Counted from the stretch's first letter, positions 37,628 to 48,444 are shown. The stretch is DNA of 64,000 bases from Saccharina japonica (GCA_008828725.1 MEHQ01002204.1:563532-627531); one strand, 5' to 3'. Numbers and translations: made by a program. The notes: generated from the letters alone by a model not told the origin.

Positions 37628-38058
37628 TGTTTGTGGTATGCGGTTGCTTGATACTGGTTTCCCGATATGTAGGGGTTTCATACTGGTCTACGGAGATTGG
37701 GGTTTATATGATGTGGCGAGGCATTATGATATGAGATGATGGATGCCTCGCGTGGATGCTGCCCCTTGCGGTGGCAGTCGCCGATGTTAATGATACGACC
37801 CAGGCTTTGATACAATGATACTGCTCGTATATATGTGCGGGGTGCAGTCGGTGACAATCCTGGTGCGGCCTAACTCCTGTGTGTGGTTTATATGATGGGC
37901 CTTTTACGACAGGTAGGTACTGGCTCTGCTTGTGTGTATATTTGGGTATTTGGTGATACGAGTACATTATCTACTACTCCTCTTCAGCCTCTTTGACGAC
38001 TCACGGTATAGGCACGCGGGCCAGCAAGGGACACGTTCGACAGCGACGTATGCAAACA
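37628..38058 (+). repeat. 3' LTR
   Basis: 431 bp, from TGTTTGTGGTATGCGG to GTATGCAAACA, followed by the CACTC target duplication. Confidence 0.88.
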
Positions 38059-38201
38059 CACTCCTTCGAGGATTCCGCTTGCCATACCATCCAACTCCTC
38101 TGTATGATATCTGTGTGATATAGCAGGGGCCTGCAGGCGCCCACGTAGCGCTCTGCTCTGCTGCACAGCTTGAGCAGCGTCTAACAAAAGAAATTTATAA
38201 T

Positions 38202-38534
38202 ATGAAAAAACGCGGGTTTCCATTGTATATGGAGGCGTTATTATCCCGGGGACAGGGGACGCGAAATAATTTCCTCTGGAAAACAACATCTGTGTTGCAG
38301 TGCCCACCAAAAAAACACGATTTTATAAAATCTTTTGACAAAGAGATACGGCACGTCTACCCCAGTTGTTTTTCCTGTAGGACTTTTCGTGATTCTGCCG
38401 TAGCTCCGAACTTTCCCATTAATACAAAACTTGGCAAGGCAGATATAAGCTCCTTGGTACACTCGCGTCAGTGTGCCAAAGCGACAGCAGATTCCGTGGC
38501 CTCCTTCGATGCGGACCTCGTCGTTGAAGTTTGA
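38202..38534 (+). pseudogene. Coding-like left arm of palindrome
   Basis: A frame of 110 codons containing FSCRTFRDSAVAPNFPIN, GKADISSLVHSRQCAKAT and SFDADLV. The right arm (minus strand, 38751-38954) repeats these with conservative changes. The family was not recognised. It is probably a transposon-borne fragment and not a host gene. Confidence 0.35.
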
Positions 38535-38990
38535 AAATGTGGTTCCAGTCGCTTGAATATGCGGTTTCTCGTACTGTATTCAAGTATTTTTTTTCCTGCT
38601 GTAAAACGAGCACGGGGTACTTTTCGAAAAAAAATCTGCTGTACGTAGAACGAGCACGAGCTCGTTCTACGGCAGGGAAAAAAAATACTTGGCTACGTAC
38701 AGTACTGGAATCCACAGAATCCACAAATTCAAGCTCCTGGAACCACATTTTCAATTTTCAGCGACGAGGTCCGCATCGAAGGAGAGCGCGGAAACTGCTG
38801 TCGCTTTGGCACACTCACGGGAGTGAACCAAGGAGCTCATATCTGCCTTGCCAAATATTGGATTAATGGGAAAGTTCGGAGCTAGAGCAGAACTACGGAA
38901 TGTCCTACAGGAAAAAAATAATGGGGAGGTGTGGTTCCAATGTCTCTGTGTCAAGAGTTTTTTTTTGGTTTTGTGGGCACTGCAACACAG
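38291..38990. mobile_element. 700-bp fold-back palindrome
   Basis: Two arms of about 340 bp meet around a central GAACGAGCACGAGCTCGTTC. Outer ends are CTGTGTTGCAGTGCCCAC and its complement. Both arms encode, reading inward, a similar peptide with FSCRTFR, APNFPIN, GKAD and SSLVHSR motifs. No TSD was found. It is either a fold-back transposon or an inverted duplication of a gene fragment. Confidence 0.75.
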
Positions 38991-39924
38991 GTGATCACCT
39001 CGAGCCCTATCAAGTTCGGGTAATTACCACTACCGGGAAATACACATGCCTGCTTTTTAGTTTTTCGCGAATCCCGATCGTTCTTGAGATACATGGGTCC
39101 CAAGAAGGTCACCCCAATCCCCCTCGTCGACCTGTGCCTCGTCTGCAACCTCGTACCCTCGGCTACAAGTCAGATCGTTGGAATGCTGGAGTCCTCGGCT
39201 TTCTGTAGAACCCACCACCGGATTTGCGGAATGCCTGCGTATGTCCGTGTAGTTGATATTTGGTCAATATGCCAGAATATATATATATATGTATTACGCA
39301 CATTTTTTAATTCTACCAAACACGAGAGAAAACAGGTGGCCACAAAATAAATATATAAAGTAAATCCGCTGGGGCCACGAGTATTTATTATGGGCCACCG
39401 TAAATAGTTATGAGCAACAAAGCAGGATACCCCTTTTCCACAATCAGCTCACAGCCAACACCACGTGGACGTGCACGTATGGTATTGTATAATCCGTAGA
39501 AATAATCCGTCCACCATATCTATATGTGGGCCAATGCGATTCTGACGACATTTCACGGATTTATCTCTGGAACTACTCGTAATATATCATATATGTCATA
39601 CGTAGCTGTGCCGCGCCTACACCCCCAGTATCACACAAATTACTACGTCCTCGTGCGGGAAGCTTGGGGCAATCGTGCGGCAAGCAGTGTCAATCAGTAC
39701 TTCTTACATATATACGTGCAAACTACCGTACTTAGTAGCATAGTGACGCCCACGCTGTCACTGCTGGGGGGTAGCAACAACTCTCCCGCGGCAGCAAGCT
39801 GACTGCCGTTGCTGTTGCTCCGGGCGGACGGCAGCGTATATTGACTCGTCGTCAGGTGTCCCGCTTCTCTCCTAAACTCGAGGGACTCACGGAGTGACTG
39901 GCCACCATAATAAAACAGGTATGT
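38991..39924. other. Intergenic, no gene called
   Basis: No recognisable domain. A few 60-90 codon frames are without support. Confidence 0.45.
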
Positions 39925-40213
39925 TGTATGGCTACGATAGAGGTATTAATTATAGCACTTTTTGGCTGAAACACCTTCGGAATGATCGGGCTCCATAACC
40001 CAAATTCGTCAAACTTCCGTTACTACTACTGTTGTGTGTGCCGCAATGAAACGCATTGTATTCTCAGGCCATGGGGTTGCTCATCGAGTACGAAACACGT
40101 TTAGTTCGTTTGTTAGCTCTCCGAAATCAGTTTTTGGGCGAGTTGTAGTGCTCGCCCAAGCGAGGGGTCTCAGAAAAAACATGGCGCCCCCTGGTCCTAT
40201 TGTAGCAATCGGC
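39925..40213 (-). mobile_element. MITE family A, copy 6 (degenerate)
   Basis: Retains GCTACGATAGAGGT, TAGCACTTTTTGGCTGAA and GATCGGGCTCC-TAACCCAAATTCGTC landmarks. The right terminus is decayed. Confidence 0.65.
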
Positions 40214-40372
40214 ATGTAGAGCAGCAGCACGTACACGTACTGTAGGGTGTGTTTGCAACGGTTTCTTCATTCAATGAACAGCAACGACAATGGGGTGCAG
40301 TTAGTTGCTTAGTTGCGTGCCAGATTTTTTGCAGCACTATATTCCTGCTAGCTAGCGGGAAAACGTATTTAC

Positions 40373-40410
40373 CGTCCCGTACCGTACCGTCCCGTACCGT
40401 CCCGTCCCGA
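40373..40410 (+). repeat. CCGTA/CCGTC pentamer repeat
   Basis: A short tandem array of CCGTACCGTCCCGT units. Confidence 0.85.
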
Positions 40411-40721
40411 CGCGGAAAAACAAACCACATAACATGTATCTCTTTCTACACAGTGGAATTAATAAACGGCACGGGAGCTGGGTGTGCTGGATGTCGACGG
40501 GTAGAAAAAACAATTTAGCGGGCCCCTTCGGTCAGGAAAAAAAAGCGTACGTGAGTCGCGTGAGTGTTGAAATATATATATCATCTTTCTTATAGTAGCT
40601 ATACTATTTCTGGTATAATATCACCATATCGGTACTCCTTACGGAACACCGCATAGCTCCAGTTCTAAGGCTCAGACTGCCGACCGACCAACGTATCGCT
40701 AGTTCGTTATAGTCTCTACGA

Positions 40722-41070
40722 GGTATTGGGGCTCTTGGATCTGCAAGGGAGCGCAGGCATTGCTGTGTTTGCATCACCAAACGAAAGTGCTCCGCAACAA
40801 GAAATTGATTATTTCGGAGCTCCTGTTTGGTATCTATACTCTGGTGTGGCCACGTAAGACGCTACGGACGGTCGAACTAGAGGCCCAGGTAGGTTCATTT
40901 AGTAGTGCTCGGCGTCTTCGTCGAAAATCCGAGGTAAAACAGTATTAGCAGCCGGAGAAACTGTCATTTGTCAAGTTCGCCTTGGGTACCAGATACCAGG
41001 GGTATGGCGAGTCGGTTTCGAGTAAGAGGCACTTTTCGCGATAAAACACGAGTCTGATCGATACTTCACC
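40722..41070 (+). repeat. Dispersed coding-like repeat, copy 2
   Basis: Matches 14925-15308 in inverted orientation. It encodes LGLLDLQGSAGIAVFAS, then diverges and hits a stop, while nucleotide similarity continues through GGTCGAACTAGAGGCCCAGG and GTCTTCGTCGAAAATCCGAG. Confidence 0.5.
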
Positions 41071-41113
41071 TGCTATACAAATGTTGGCCCTGACCTAGGC
41101 TCTCGAACGATAC

Positions 41114-41500
41114 TCACATGTCGGCATTCTGAGCACTACAACTGAAGAAACATTGTTTTCCGTACGAGTAGGGAGTCATGAAAGGAGAAATTATACCAGA
41201 AACAGTATTGCAGCTTGAAAAACAAAATATTTTTTGTTGTTTTGTTTTTGCCTTACGTAATAGTTTTTGGCCCCTTAATATGTAGAACACACACACCGTT
41301 ACCGTCGCGTCCCGCCCAAATACAACTTTCACTGTCCCGCCTCGCCGAAAAAAACTGCCCTTATCGCCCAGCTTCATCCCGCCGTCAATATCGTTTGGTC
41401 TATTGAAGATGCCGTGACGGTCAATTATTATTTCTGCTGGGCGATTTCTGTTGTCAGAACAGTATTTCAGTACCAGTCCGACATTTATATAAGGGGGCAT
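41114..41500 (-). CDS. Hypothetical ORF, weak
   Basis: 128 codons from an ATG at 41500. It contains NRPAEIIIDRHGIFNRPND and a basic GSFFRRGGTVKVVFGRD stretch. The 3' end overlaps a good GTGAGT donor, so it might be an exon. No family was recognised and it may be a chance frame. Confidence 0.25.
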   Translation of the reverse strand: MPPYINVGLVLKYCSDNRNRPAEIIIDRHGIFNRPNDIDGGMKLGDKGSFFRRGGTVKVVFGRDATVTVCVFYILRGQKLLRKAKTKQQKIFCFSSCNTVSGIISPFMTPYSYGKQCFFSCSAQNADM

Positions 41501-41558
41501 TTTAGTTAACAGCACATATATAAGAGGGCACTTTGAATAGAGGTCATGGGGTACTATT

Positions 41559-41909
41559 TGTGGGATTTACTCGTATCAAAGTCTGATGTGATATTCCTGA
41601 AATGTATGATACGTGACATTGCCGTATTAGTACAATAACCTTGGTTGTGTGACTGCAATTCATCAACGAAGATGGATTGAGTGAATTATGTTTCCCGGGA
41701 TGGGTCACATATTGTTTGACCTGTTCTCAAGGGTCATAGAGCTTGGGGATGAGAGGCCCCCTTGCTCACAACAGTTAGTTAACATAATATAATTGATATA
41801 TATTTTTAGTCTTCTTCTTCTACCTGCCTCATGGCTTCCCGACTCTCGACCCACCGCTCTTCGTGAGCAATACTGTGCCAAGCACCCGGTGCACGAGTTG
41901 TCCCCTTAC
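41559..41909 (+). repeat. EELPWM-family flank, copy A
   Basis: About 350 bp, nearly identical to 57532-57881 (direct) and 55496-55840 (inverted). It ends CACCCGGTGCACGAGTTGTC-CCCTTAC. A frame reads DSRPTALRE, CAKHPVHELSPY. It precedes an EELPWM coding fragment. Confidence 0.8.
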
Positions 41910-41932
41910 GCTAGCGGAAATAAGACTTATGG

Positions 41933-42070
41933 TCACGGGAGCTCGGGCACGTTTGCAGCACCATGGGGGGCTTTAAGATAATCGGCGAGGAGCTTCCCTG
42001 GATGACCAAGATCATCGAGCAAGAAAGAAGACATCAGGAATGGGCAGACGTCGGACTGGGGAAGTGGACT
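41933..42070 (+). pseudogene. EELPWM-family coding fragment, copy A
   Basis: 46 codons reading SRELGHVCSTMGGFKIIGEE, LPWMTKIIEQERRHQEWADV and GLGKWT before the match stops and the frame closes. Identical or nearly identical to the segment next to the gap at 56680-56800. Truncated at 42070, where a different repeat begins. Confidence 0.55.
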
Positions 42071-42072
42071 CC

Positions 42073-42775
42073 CGCCCCCTGCTCGTGACACAGTCCTGAT
42101 AACTTCCGTCCAGTCAAAATACCAAAAACGAAACCTACGCATCAAAAATACCTTTTATGATAACGCCTTGAAATCTCATAATAAAACAAATCAGTCCGAA
42201 TACCAGAAATTCAANCATATTATTTCAAAATCAGATACCAAAAATCTAAACCATACTGGCTCAAACTTCAACAATCTTCCAAGACACTCAGCTGCCGAAA
42301 CTAGAGCGTAAGGCTGCGATAATCAGACGGCCATCAGCTCGGTGTCAATAGGTTGATACAGTTTATCCTGTAGTGCTAACATCAGAATCACAAAACCCAC
42401 TCAAATAAAACAACTCCGAGATCAATCAATCTCGAAAACCAATCAAATCAAAAACCAATCCCGAAGGGTCAGTAATCATCTCCGAAACCCATCAAAATCA
42501 AAACCATCCCGAAGGATCAAGTATCAATCTCGAAAAACCCAATCAAAAACCAGAAAACCAATCCTGAAGGATCATAATCATCTCGAAAAACCCAAAAAGA
42601 TTCAAAAACCAATCCGAAGGGAATCAAATAATATCTAAAAACCAATAAATATAAAACAATTCGAGGATCAATAATCAATCTCTAAGCAAAGCAATTAACA
42701 ACCCCAATCCCGAAATTCATCCCCAATTGTTCAGGCGAATGTCTGCTGGAAAGTAAGTCAGGCACCCCCTGTTTC
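42073..42775 (+). repeat. CCCGAAGGATCA tandem-repeat segment, copy 1
   Basis: Shared with 55841-56300. It contains degenerate about 55-bp units with AACCAATCCCGAAGGATCA. It has one ambiguous base at 42214 and many one-base differences from the other copy, suggesting either decay or poor consensus quality. Confidence 0.7.
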
Positions 42776-43863
42776 CCCAAATAACCACACAACCTCAACA
42801 TTATAACCCCCCCTTCCATCCCCACTCCCCGCCCCATGCCCACCGTTCCCCCCCCCACCCTCCCTCTAAACTCCTAACGAGGACACATATTGAGTGATGT
42901 GCACGTACCCTTGCCAAATAATCATACTTACCCTCCTCCAATACTAGAATAAAACATGTCATGTGTGACGACTTATGCTATAATCAAATAAGTACTAACA
43001 ACATAGAAAAACACTCTCACACCGCAAAAGTTAATTATCTATAAATCTGATATACTCTCCAGCTGACTATTATTTCGCAAGGAACCATGTTCCAAGGAAC
43101 CTTCAGGTTTGATTTAGGTGCCACCTCGAGCCATATCGAATACAACCTGGGCATCANAACAGCAGCTGAACATAAAAACAGCAGCTCATTCCCCGAAAAA
43201 ACACTTCAAACTTCATAACTAATACTTCATAAAATACAACATATTAACGACCAAGCAATAACAAGAANTAAAACGTTAATATAAAACAACAAAATATTAC
43301 GCTCCCCACCCACAATGTTGTAAGGACGTAAGGACCTGTGATTACACTAACACGACCATACATAACCCCCCCTCCCCCCCGTGCTCCGTCTCGAAAGGGA
43401 TGCGTGATCAATGGGTCAAATAACTAAGGCAAGCAACAAATGAGTACGCCCCCACCTACCCCCCTATCCCCCTATCCCCCGTCCCCCTGTTTCCCCGTCC
43501 CCATCCTCGTCTAACAACACATTTTGTGATATAGATGTACTCGATTACTTTACTAAATATCATACTTGTCTCCTCTATTCGGGTTATATAGTATCAGTGC
43601 GCAGAATGATCATGGGATACCCTTGTTACATTGTCCTGCTGACCCGGGTGGTATCCAGGGGAGTCACTGAACCATATCCTTAACGAGGAATAAACACATA
43701 GCACGCGCGAACGGCTTATTATAAAATCGAGTAGTAATACTAGCTACCAGGTTCCTATTAAATAGTACATCACGAAGCCTACACCAATACCACAAATAAC
43801 ACATAGAACAAAAATTAATTCTCGCATCTCGCAAAGTTGAGTATCTACTATTCAATCGGTTGA
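42776..43863. other. G-poor, A/C-rich stretch, no gene
   Basis: Marked strand asymmetry: long C runs (CCCCCACCTACCCCCCTATC) and few G on the plus strand. Single ambiguous bases at 43157 and 43267. No ORF of interest. Confidence 0.55.
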
Positions 43864-44055
43864 ACTCACAGCTGACGTATTTAGAATATTTTTATTTAAT
43901 TCCGTCTTACATATGCAAACATGGGAATGCGAGTTTCTGCTGCAATTGCACTGTTAATTTTTTTCATGGTATAAGTCAGTATTCACCGCTTGGCCGTGCC
44001 GTCCGTTATAACGTTACGGGCATGCACCTTTTGTTTTTTTTCTATATTTAGTTTT

Positions 44056-44683
44056 GGGCAGCGGCCAAAAAAAGGTATACCTGGTCCGTTTGCGGCCAAA
44101 AACAGGTACATACTTAAAATCAAGTAAAAAACGCACTCCACGTGCCCTGCCATTGGTCCAAAACTCGTTGTACCGGTTTTCGCCTCTTTAAAACCCAGGT
44201 ATACCTGATTTTGTCTACTCTGCTTGATTTTCACCTTTTTTTTTGTCGTTTTTAAGCCAATCAGAGGCCCTTCATAGTTCCACCCTATGCCCCCTACACA
44301 AATGCCGACGTACGCGGAGACCCCCTCGTCCCTTCGCACCTCGAACTACGTGCCACTCGAGCGACACACACATATATCTGCCTGCACACCTCCGCCGAAA
44401 TAATACGCGATAGAAGGCTCCCCTTCGGGATTGTGGTTGACTTGGAATACCAGGGGTGTCGCAAGCTGAGAAGGGAACATACAGCAGCAGGCGTTCGTTC
44501 CTCGTACTATTAGTAGCAGCTACTGGTATACGTAGCCACCGGGCGAGCACGAAGAACACGAAAAAACTCTACTTTGCGTTGCAAGGAACGGCAGGTTCGT
44601 GGGGTGCGTGTTTAACTTGTTTTTAGTATGTACCTGTTTTTGGCCCCGAACGGACCAGGTGTACCTGTTTTTGGCCGCTGCCC
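44056..44683. mobile_element. Mutator-like non-autonomous element 2
   Basis: 628 bp with about 57-bp inverted termini beginning GGGCAGCGGCCAAAA and a perfect 9-bp target duplication TTTAGTTTT (44047-44055, 44684-44692). The terminus shares GGCCAAAA-n-GGTATACC-n-GGCCAAAA organisation with the element at 20242. No transposase. Confidence 0.85.
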
Positions 44684-44808
44684 TTTAGTTTTTGCAACAT
44701 TAACCGCCACCGTTCACTCCTTGGCACTGAAGTCGCTTCTGAGGCCACGGCGTTCGCACGTTTTCGACCGGTACGGGTGTGGGCAGAGCCTTCGTAAAGC
44801 TTATTATT

Positions 44809-45044
44809 GACGCGTGCTACGTTAGAGGTAGCACTTTTTGGCTGAATCGTTTTCTGAACGATCGCGCTCCTTAACCCAAATTCGTCGGACTTTCATTTTT
44901 GTGAGGACTACTGTTTCAGACTATACTTCGGTCAGGATGTTTCTCCTTATATTTTCATACAAAAGCATTTTTTCGGCGAGGTATGAGGCTCCTTAAGTGA
45001 GAAGCTCAGATATAACATCGTGCACCTCTATCGTAGCATGTGTC
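44809..45044 (-). mobile_element. MITE family A, copy 7
   Basis: Termini GACGCGTGCTACGTTAGAGG and CACCTCTATCGTAGCATGTG. The internal CTGAATCGTTTTCTGAACGA block is conserved. Confidence 0.8.
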
Positions 45045-46050
45045 TAATACGAATTCTTTAATTTTGACCAAGTATCTCGTGATAGGGGTCTCTCGCAAGA
45101 TAGCTGAACTCGTTTGTTTACTTGGTTAAAAGTTGATTTGTCTGAATCCTTCATCAAATTATAATTTATTTTAACAGTTGTGATTATGTGTGACCTATCC
45201 GTGATGCTTAGGCCTCATTACAAGGTGTGGGATTATATATAGCCTCAGTTTCGATTGTTTTGAATAGCCGCATCTTCGACCCCCGTCTCTCGGTCTTTTA
45301 GGATGAACTTTGTTATCATCCATACACCATCGTGTGGTCTGCATATACGACTATTCAGGGTGGGCTAATGTGATGTGGTGTCCTTACGGCTATAGATGGT
45401 TGATAGAATATCATACAGGTGAAGAGCCCAGTGGCGCTAAGATTGTTCTCGTATACAGAAGTTTCCTTGGGTACATCGGATAGGCAGTAGGACAGAGGCT
45501 TCATAAGTCCATAGGAAGATTATAAGAACTAGAAGCTTCCTAAGGACGAGATATCTCGTAGGAGTAGCGCTTAGAATTACACAAGAACGGTATTACCCCT
45601 TGGATAGGATCTGGTATTATCCCTTGGACAGAATAGATGTTTCTTCAGAATGGCTAAACACCATAGGAAAGTTCCATGGGCTGCTGTAGCTATCCGATTA
45701 ACGGGTTGCTAGAAGGGATACACTGTAATCTCCCGTCAAGCCGATCGAGTAAGAGAGTCTGCTCTCAGGCAGACCCTCGCCACCTCGCTCTCTTCTCTTT
45801 CTGACCCTTGTCATCCAGGCTTTTGTCTCTCACCTACACTACAGAGTTTAATTATAACAAGAGGTCTTTCCATATCGAAGAAGCTTGCTTCCAAGCTCAA
45901 GCAACGTTCCAGCGCTCTTTCATTCCCTTCTACCATTGTCTCTACTCGGTCAACCTCATTACATATGAATGCAGTTTTTTAAAAAATATTATAGATGTAT
46001 CTGTTTACGTTGTCGTCGTCCGGAGAAATCTCAAGAAAACAAAATATGGA
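45045..46050. other. Intergenic, no gene called
   Basis: 1 kb. A 100-codon plus frame at 45808-46110 runs into a SINE head and is not accepted. Confidence 0.45.
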
Positions 46051-46121
46051 CGTGAACACAGTCTCGAACCCTTGACTCGCGTGCTAACAGGTCCCAATCC
46101 CACTTGTTGATCTACTTGCCC
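46051..46121 (-). mobile_element. SINE family 2 head, copy 1
   Basis: On the minus strand, an A-box-like GGCAAGTAGATCAACAAGTG and a B box GGGTTCGAGAC at tRNA spacing. Repeated at 46196, 54290 and 55180. Confidence 0.55.
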
Positions 46122-46195
46122 ATTTTGTTTACACTATCAGGTTTGGTTTTCCTACTCGTAGTAGACTTACTACAACTGTAACGAAAAAACAGGAA

Positions 46196-46263
46196 GTGAA
46201 CACGGTCTCGAACCCGCGGCCCTCGTGTTCACAGGTCCGACTCCCACATGCTGCTCTACTCGC
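46196..46263 (-). mobile_element. SINE family 2 head, copy 2
   Basis: Minus strand CGAGTAGAGCAGCATGTGGG and GGGTTCGAGACCG. Adjacent to copy 1 in the same orientation. Confidence 0.6.
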
Positions 46264-46330
46264 TTTTTTATTTTCAATGATCAGTTTTTTATATATCAAG
46301 TAAACATACCAATACGCGACGTGCGTGTGT

Positions 46331-46445
46331 TCTTCACATTAAACCTTTCGTTCTACCCGGGGACATCCAGCATACCCAGTGTCCGTGCCGAGTCTTCGTC
46401 CTAATAAGGTTCCAGTTATGTGGTCACAACACTACGACACAGAGA
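46331..46445. repeat. Dispersed repeat, CTTCACATTAAACC family, copy 2
   Basis: Partner of 17490-17600, with matching CTTCACATTAAACC, TACCCAGTGTCCGTGC and GACACAGAGA blocks. Confidence 0.5.
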
Positions 46446-46696
46446 CATTACGCTCAGTGCAGTAAGCAGAGTCGACAATGCAATGCCGTATACGGCAGGC
46501 AAGAGCTGCCCTGCTAGCAAATCCGATGCATGAAAGAGAAAAAAGAGAATAAAATAATAGACAAAAGCGGAAAGAAAAAAAGAAAAAAAAAGTAAACATA
46601 ATGAAGCAAATCAACAATCAAACAACCAAACAAAAGCATGACAAAATAAATGAATCGACGTACATACACCTGGTGTAATGATATTATTAGTAACTA

Positions 46697-47527
46697 CAGG
46701 GGTCCGCATCTGAGATAGACCAGTTTTTTTCAGTTCTGCCGATTGTTTCACTGAAAGAACGAAGTCAACACATCACACGCCGTTTGTGTCCAACGGTGCC
46801 GGGAGTAAAAAGGAACATTCGCGTTTGAGTCTTTTTTTTCTTTTTTCTTTTTTGTTTTAGTATTCACCTTCGAAGGCAGATTTCGTATGGGATTCCAAAT
46901 GGCCAATTTTCAATACACCTATTTTCCGAAGGCTATGAAAATCACATTCTAGACAGGATAATCATAATACGATCACGGGAAAGAGTGGTCATAGGCTATA
47001 CGATCATCATACAACTGGTTTTGGTGACAAATATTTATTTTTGATGACCTGAAAAAAAAACGTTTCTGGGTTTTTCCCTTACTGGAAGCACGGAAAAAAA
47101 AGAGAAACGGTTTTTTTCGGCGCCGTCAAAACTGAAAGCACGGAAAAAAAACAGAAACGTTTTATTTCAGCGCCATCAAAACTGAATATTTTTCACCGAA
47201 ACAAGTTGCATGATGATCGTATAGCCTATCACCACTTTCCCCCGTATGTATATTTTGAATGTCTTGTCTAGAGTGTGATTTGCATAGCCTTCGGAAAATA
47301 AGTGTATTGCAAATTGACCAATTGGAATCCCATCCGAAAACTGCCTTCGAAGGAGAATATCAAACAAAAAAGACACGATAAACCAAAAGACGCAAACAAG
47401 AATATTCATGTTTACTCGCGGCACCGTCGGACACAAACGGAGTGTGATTTGATGCCTTCGTTCTTACAGTAAAGGTATCGGCGGAATTAAAAAACAAATG
47501 CAGGTCTATCTCAGATGCGGACCCCTG
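46697..47527. mobile_element. Fold-back element with TA target site
   Basis: 831 bp. Perfect outer ends CAGGGGTCCGCATCTGAGAT are flanked by TA on both sides. Imperfect arms of about 340 bp pair with each other. The loop (47050-47180) holds tandem units of about 66 bp with GAAAGCACGGAAAAAAAA. No ORF of transposase type. Probably a Tc1/mariner-like non-autonomous derivative. Confidence 0.8.
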
Positions 47528-47585
47528 TATTTGGCACTCAGGAATATTCTATTTCACTGCTTATTATGCTTAAGTGTATTGCTTT

Positions 47586-47750
47586 TCATCGAGTAGCTGT
47601 TAACGTTGCCAGATAAACAGAAAAGTGCCGAATGTTTTCTGCGACGCCAATGTCATGGGCCAGGGGGATTTTCCTCGAGAACTCTAGAGTCTCACGCAAG
47701 TGGAGCAGATGCGCCTTGACAAATTCTGCACCATCATGCGCATGTACCGC
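47586..47750 (-). CDS. Possible TPR-like terminal exon
   Basis: A minus-strand frame opening after acceptor CTCCCTTCAG and ending at TGA (47588-47586). It reads GAEFVKAHLLHLRETLEFSR, then IPLAHDIGVAENIRHF. The spacing resembles a kinesin-light-chain-type TPR pair (AE-x(7)-L-x2-RE...H-x-IG-VA-x2-I). A diverged copy of the last part lies at 55414-55496. Partner exons were not found. It could also be a repeat-borne remnant. Confidence 0.3.
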   Translation of the reverse strand, partial: AVHAHDGAEFVKAHLLHLRETLEFSRKIPLAHDIGVAENIRHFSVYLATLTATR

Positions 47751-48276
47751 CTGAAGGGAGGGCCGAGGGAGTGCTCGGCGCACGTCGTCGACGTTAGTTT
47801 GTTTTAGTTTTTTTTCCACCACCAATGCAGACACGTTGACGACAGTTACTAATACCCTATTGCGCGAGTTCGCACAGACGGCTATACTATATTATTTTGC
47901 TGAACCTTGCATATATATATGACGTGTTAAACATGCAAGCTGTGCCGCTGACGGTGACGCTCCAATGATAATACTGCAAACATCTCGGAGCTCCTCAACA
48001 TTATGTTTGTCGTGCCCAACGGACATTTACCAACGGCGAATGGCTTCGTCGATCAAAATTGTGTGATTCGTAAATTGCTGCTCTGGCCAGTGAGAGGAAT
48101 CTTACTAACGGCATTGTGGCTTGCACTCGGACGAGCACACACCACGGGCTTTGTAGTCATGCGTGACTTCATAGCACACCACCGATATGATATACCGTAC
48201 ATGTAAACAATGGTACCGGCAAAAATTGCAAAACGGGCAAAAACAAGCAAGAGTATACTCGATAGGTCGGTTTTAC

Positions 48277-48444
48277 CTGCCATTTCCAAAGCAATGTTCC
48301 ATTCACATCCAGCTTCCACGCAGTGAAGTCCACTTTTCCTAGGTTAGCTGCATTCCAATCACCACGTGTCGTTCCGGCCAATATTATTGAACCGTCGGTG
48401 GTCATCGCCAGTGCCTTAGCATCATCATCTGCTGTGGTGCCGTC
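48277..48444 (-). CDS. Propeller gene exon c
   Basis: 168 nt, acceptor CGGTCAG, donor GTAAAA. Begins DGTTADDDAKALAMTTDGSI and contains ILAGTTRGDWNAANLGKVDF, WKLDVNGTLLWKWQ. Confidence 0.77.

Larger units (their letters stand above)
33756..38058 (+). mobile_element. Non-autonomous LTR retrotransposon (4.3 kb)
   Basis: Defined by two LTRs and a perfect 5-bp target duplication, CACTC, at 33751-33755 and 38059-38063. LTRs begin TGTTTGTGG and end CAAACA, a typical TG...CA border. A purine tract AGAATAGGGGG (37616-37626) lies directly before the 3' LTR. A possible primer site starting TGGTTTCCGGGCC lies at 34176, ten bases after the 5' LTR. The interior encodes no protease, reverse transcriptase, RNase H or integrase, only the ORF at 34214-34954, so movement would depend on an autonomous partner. 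Confidence 0.88.
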
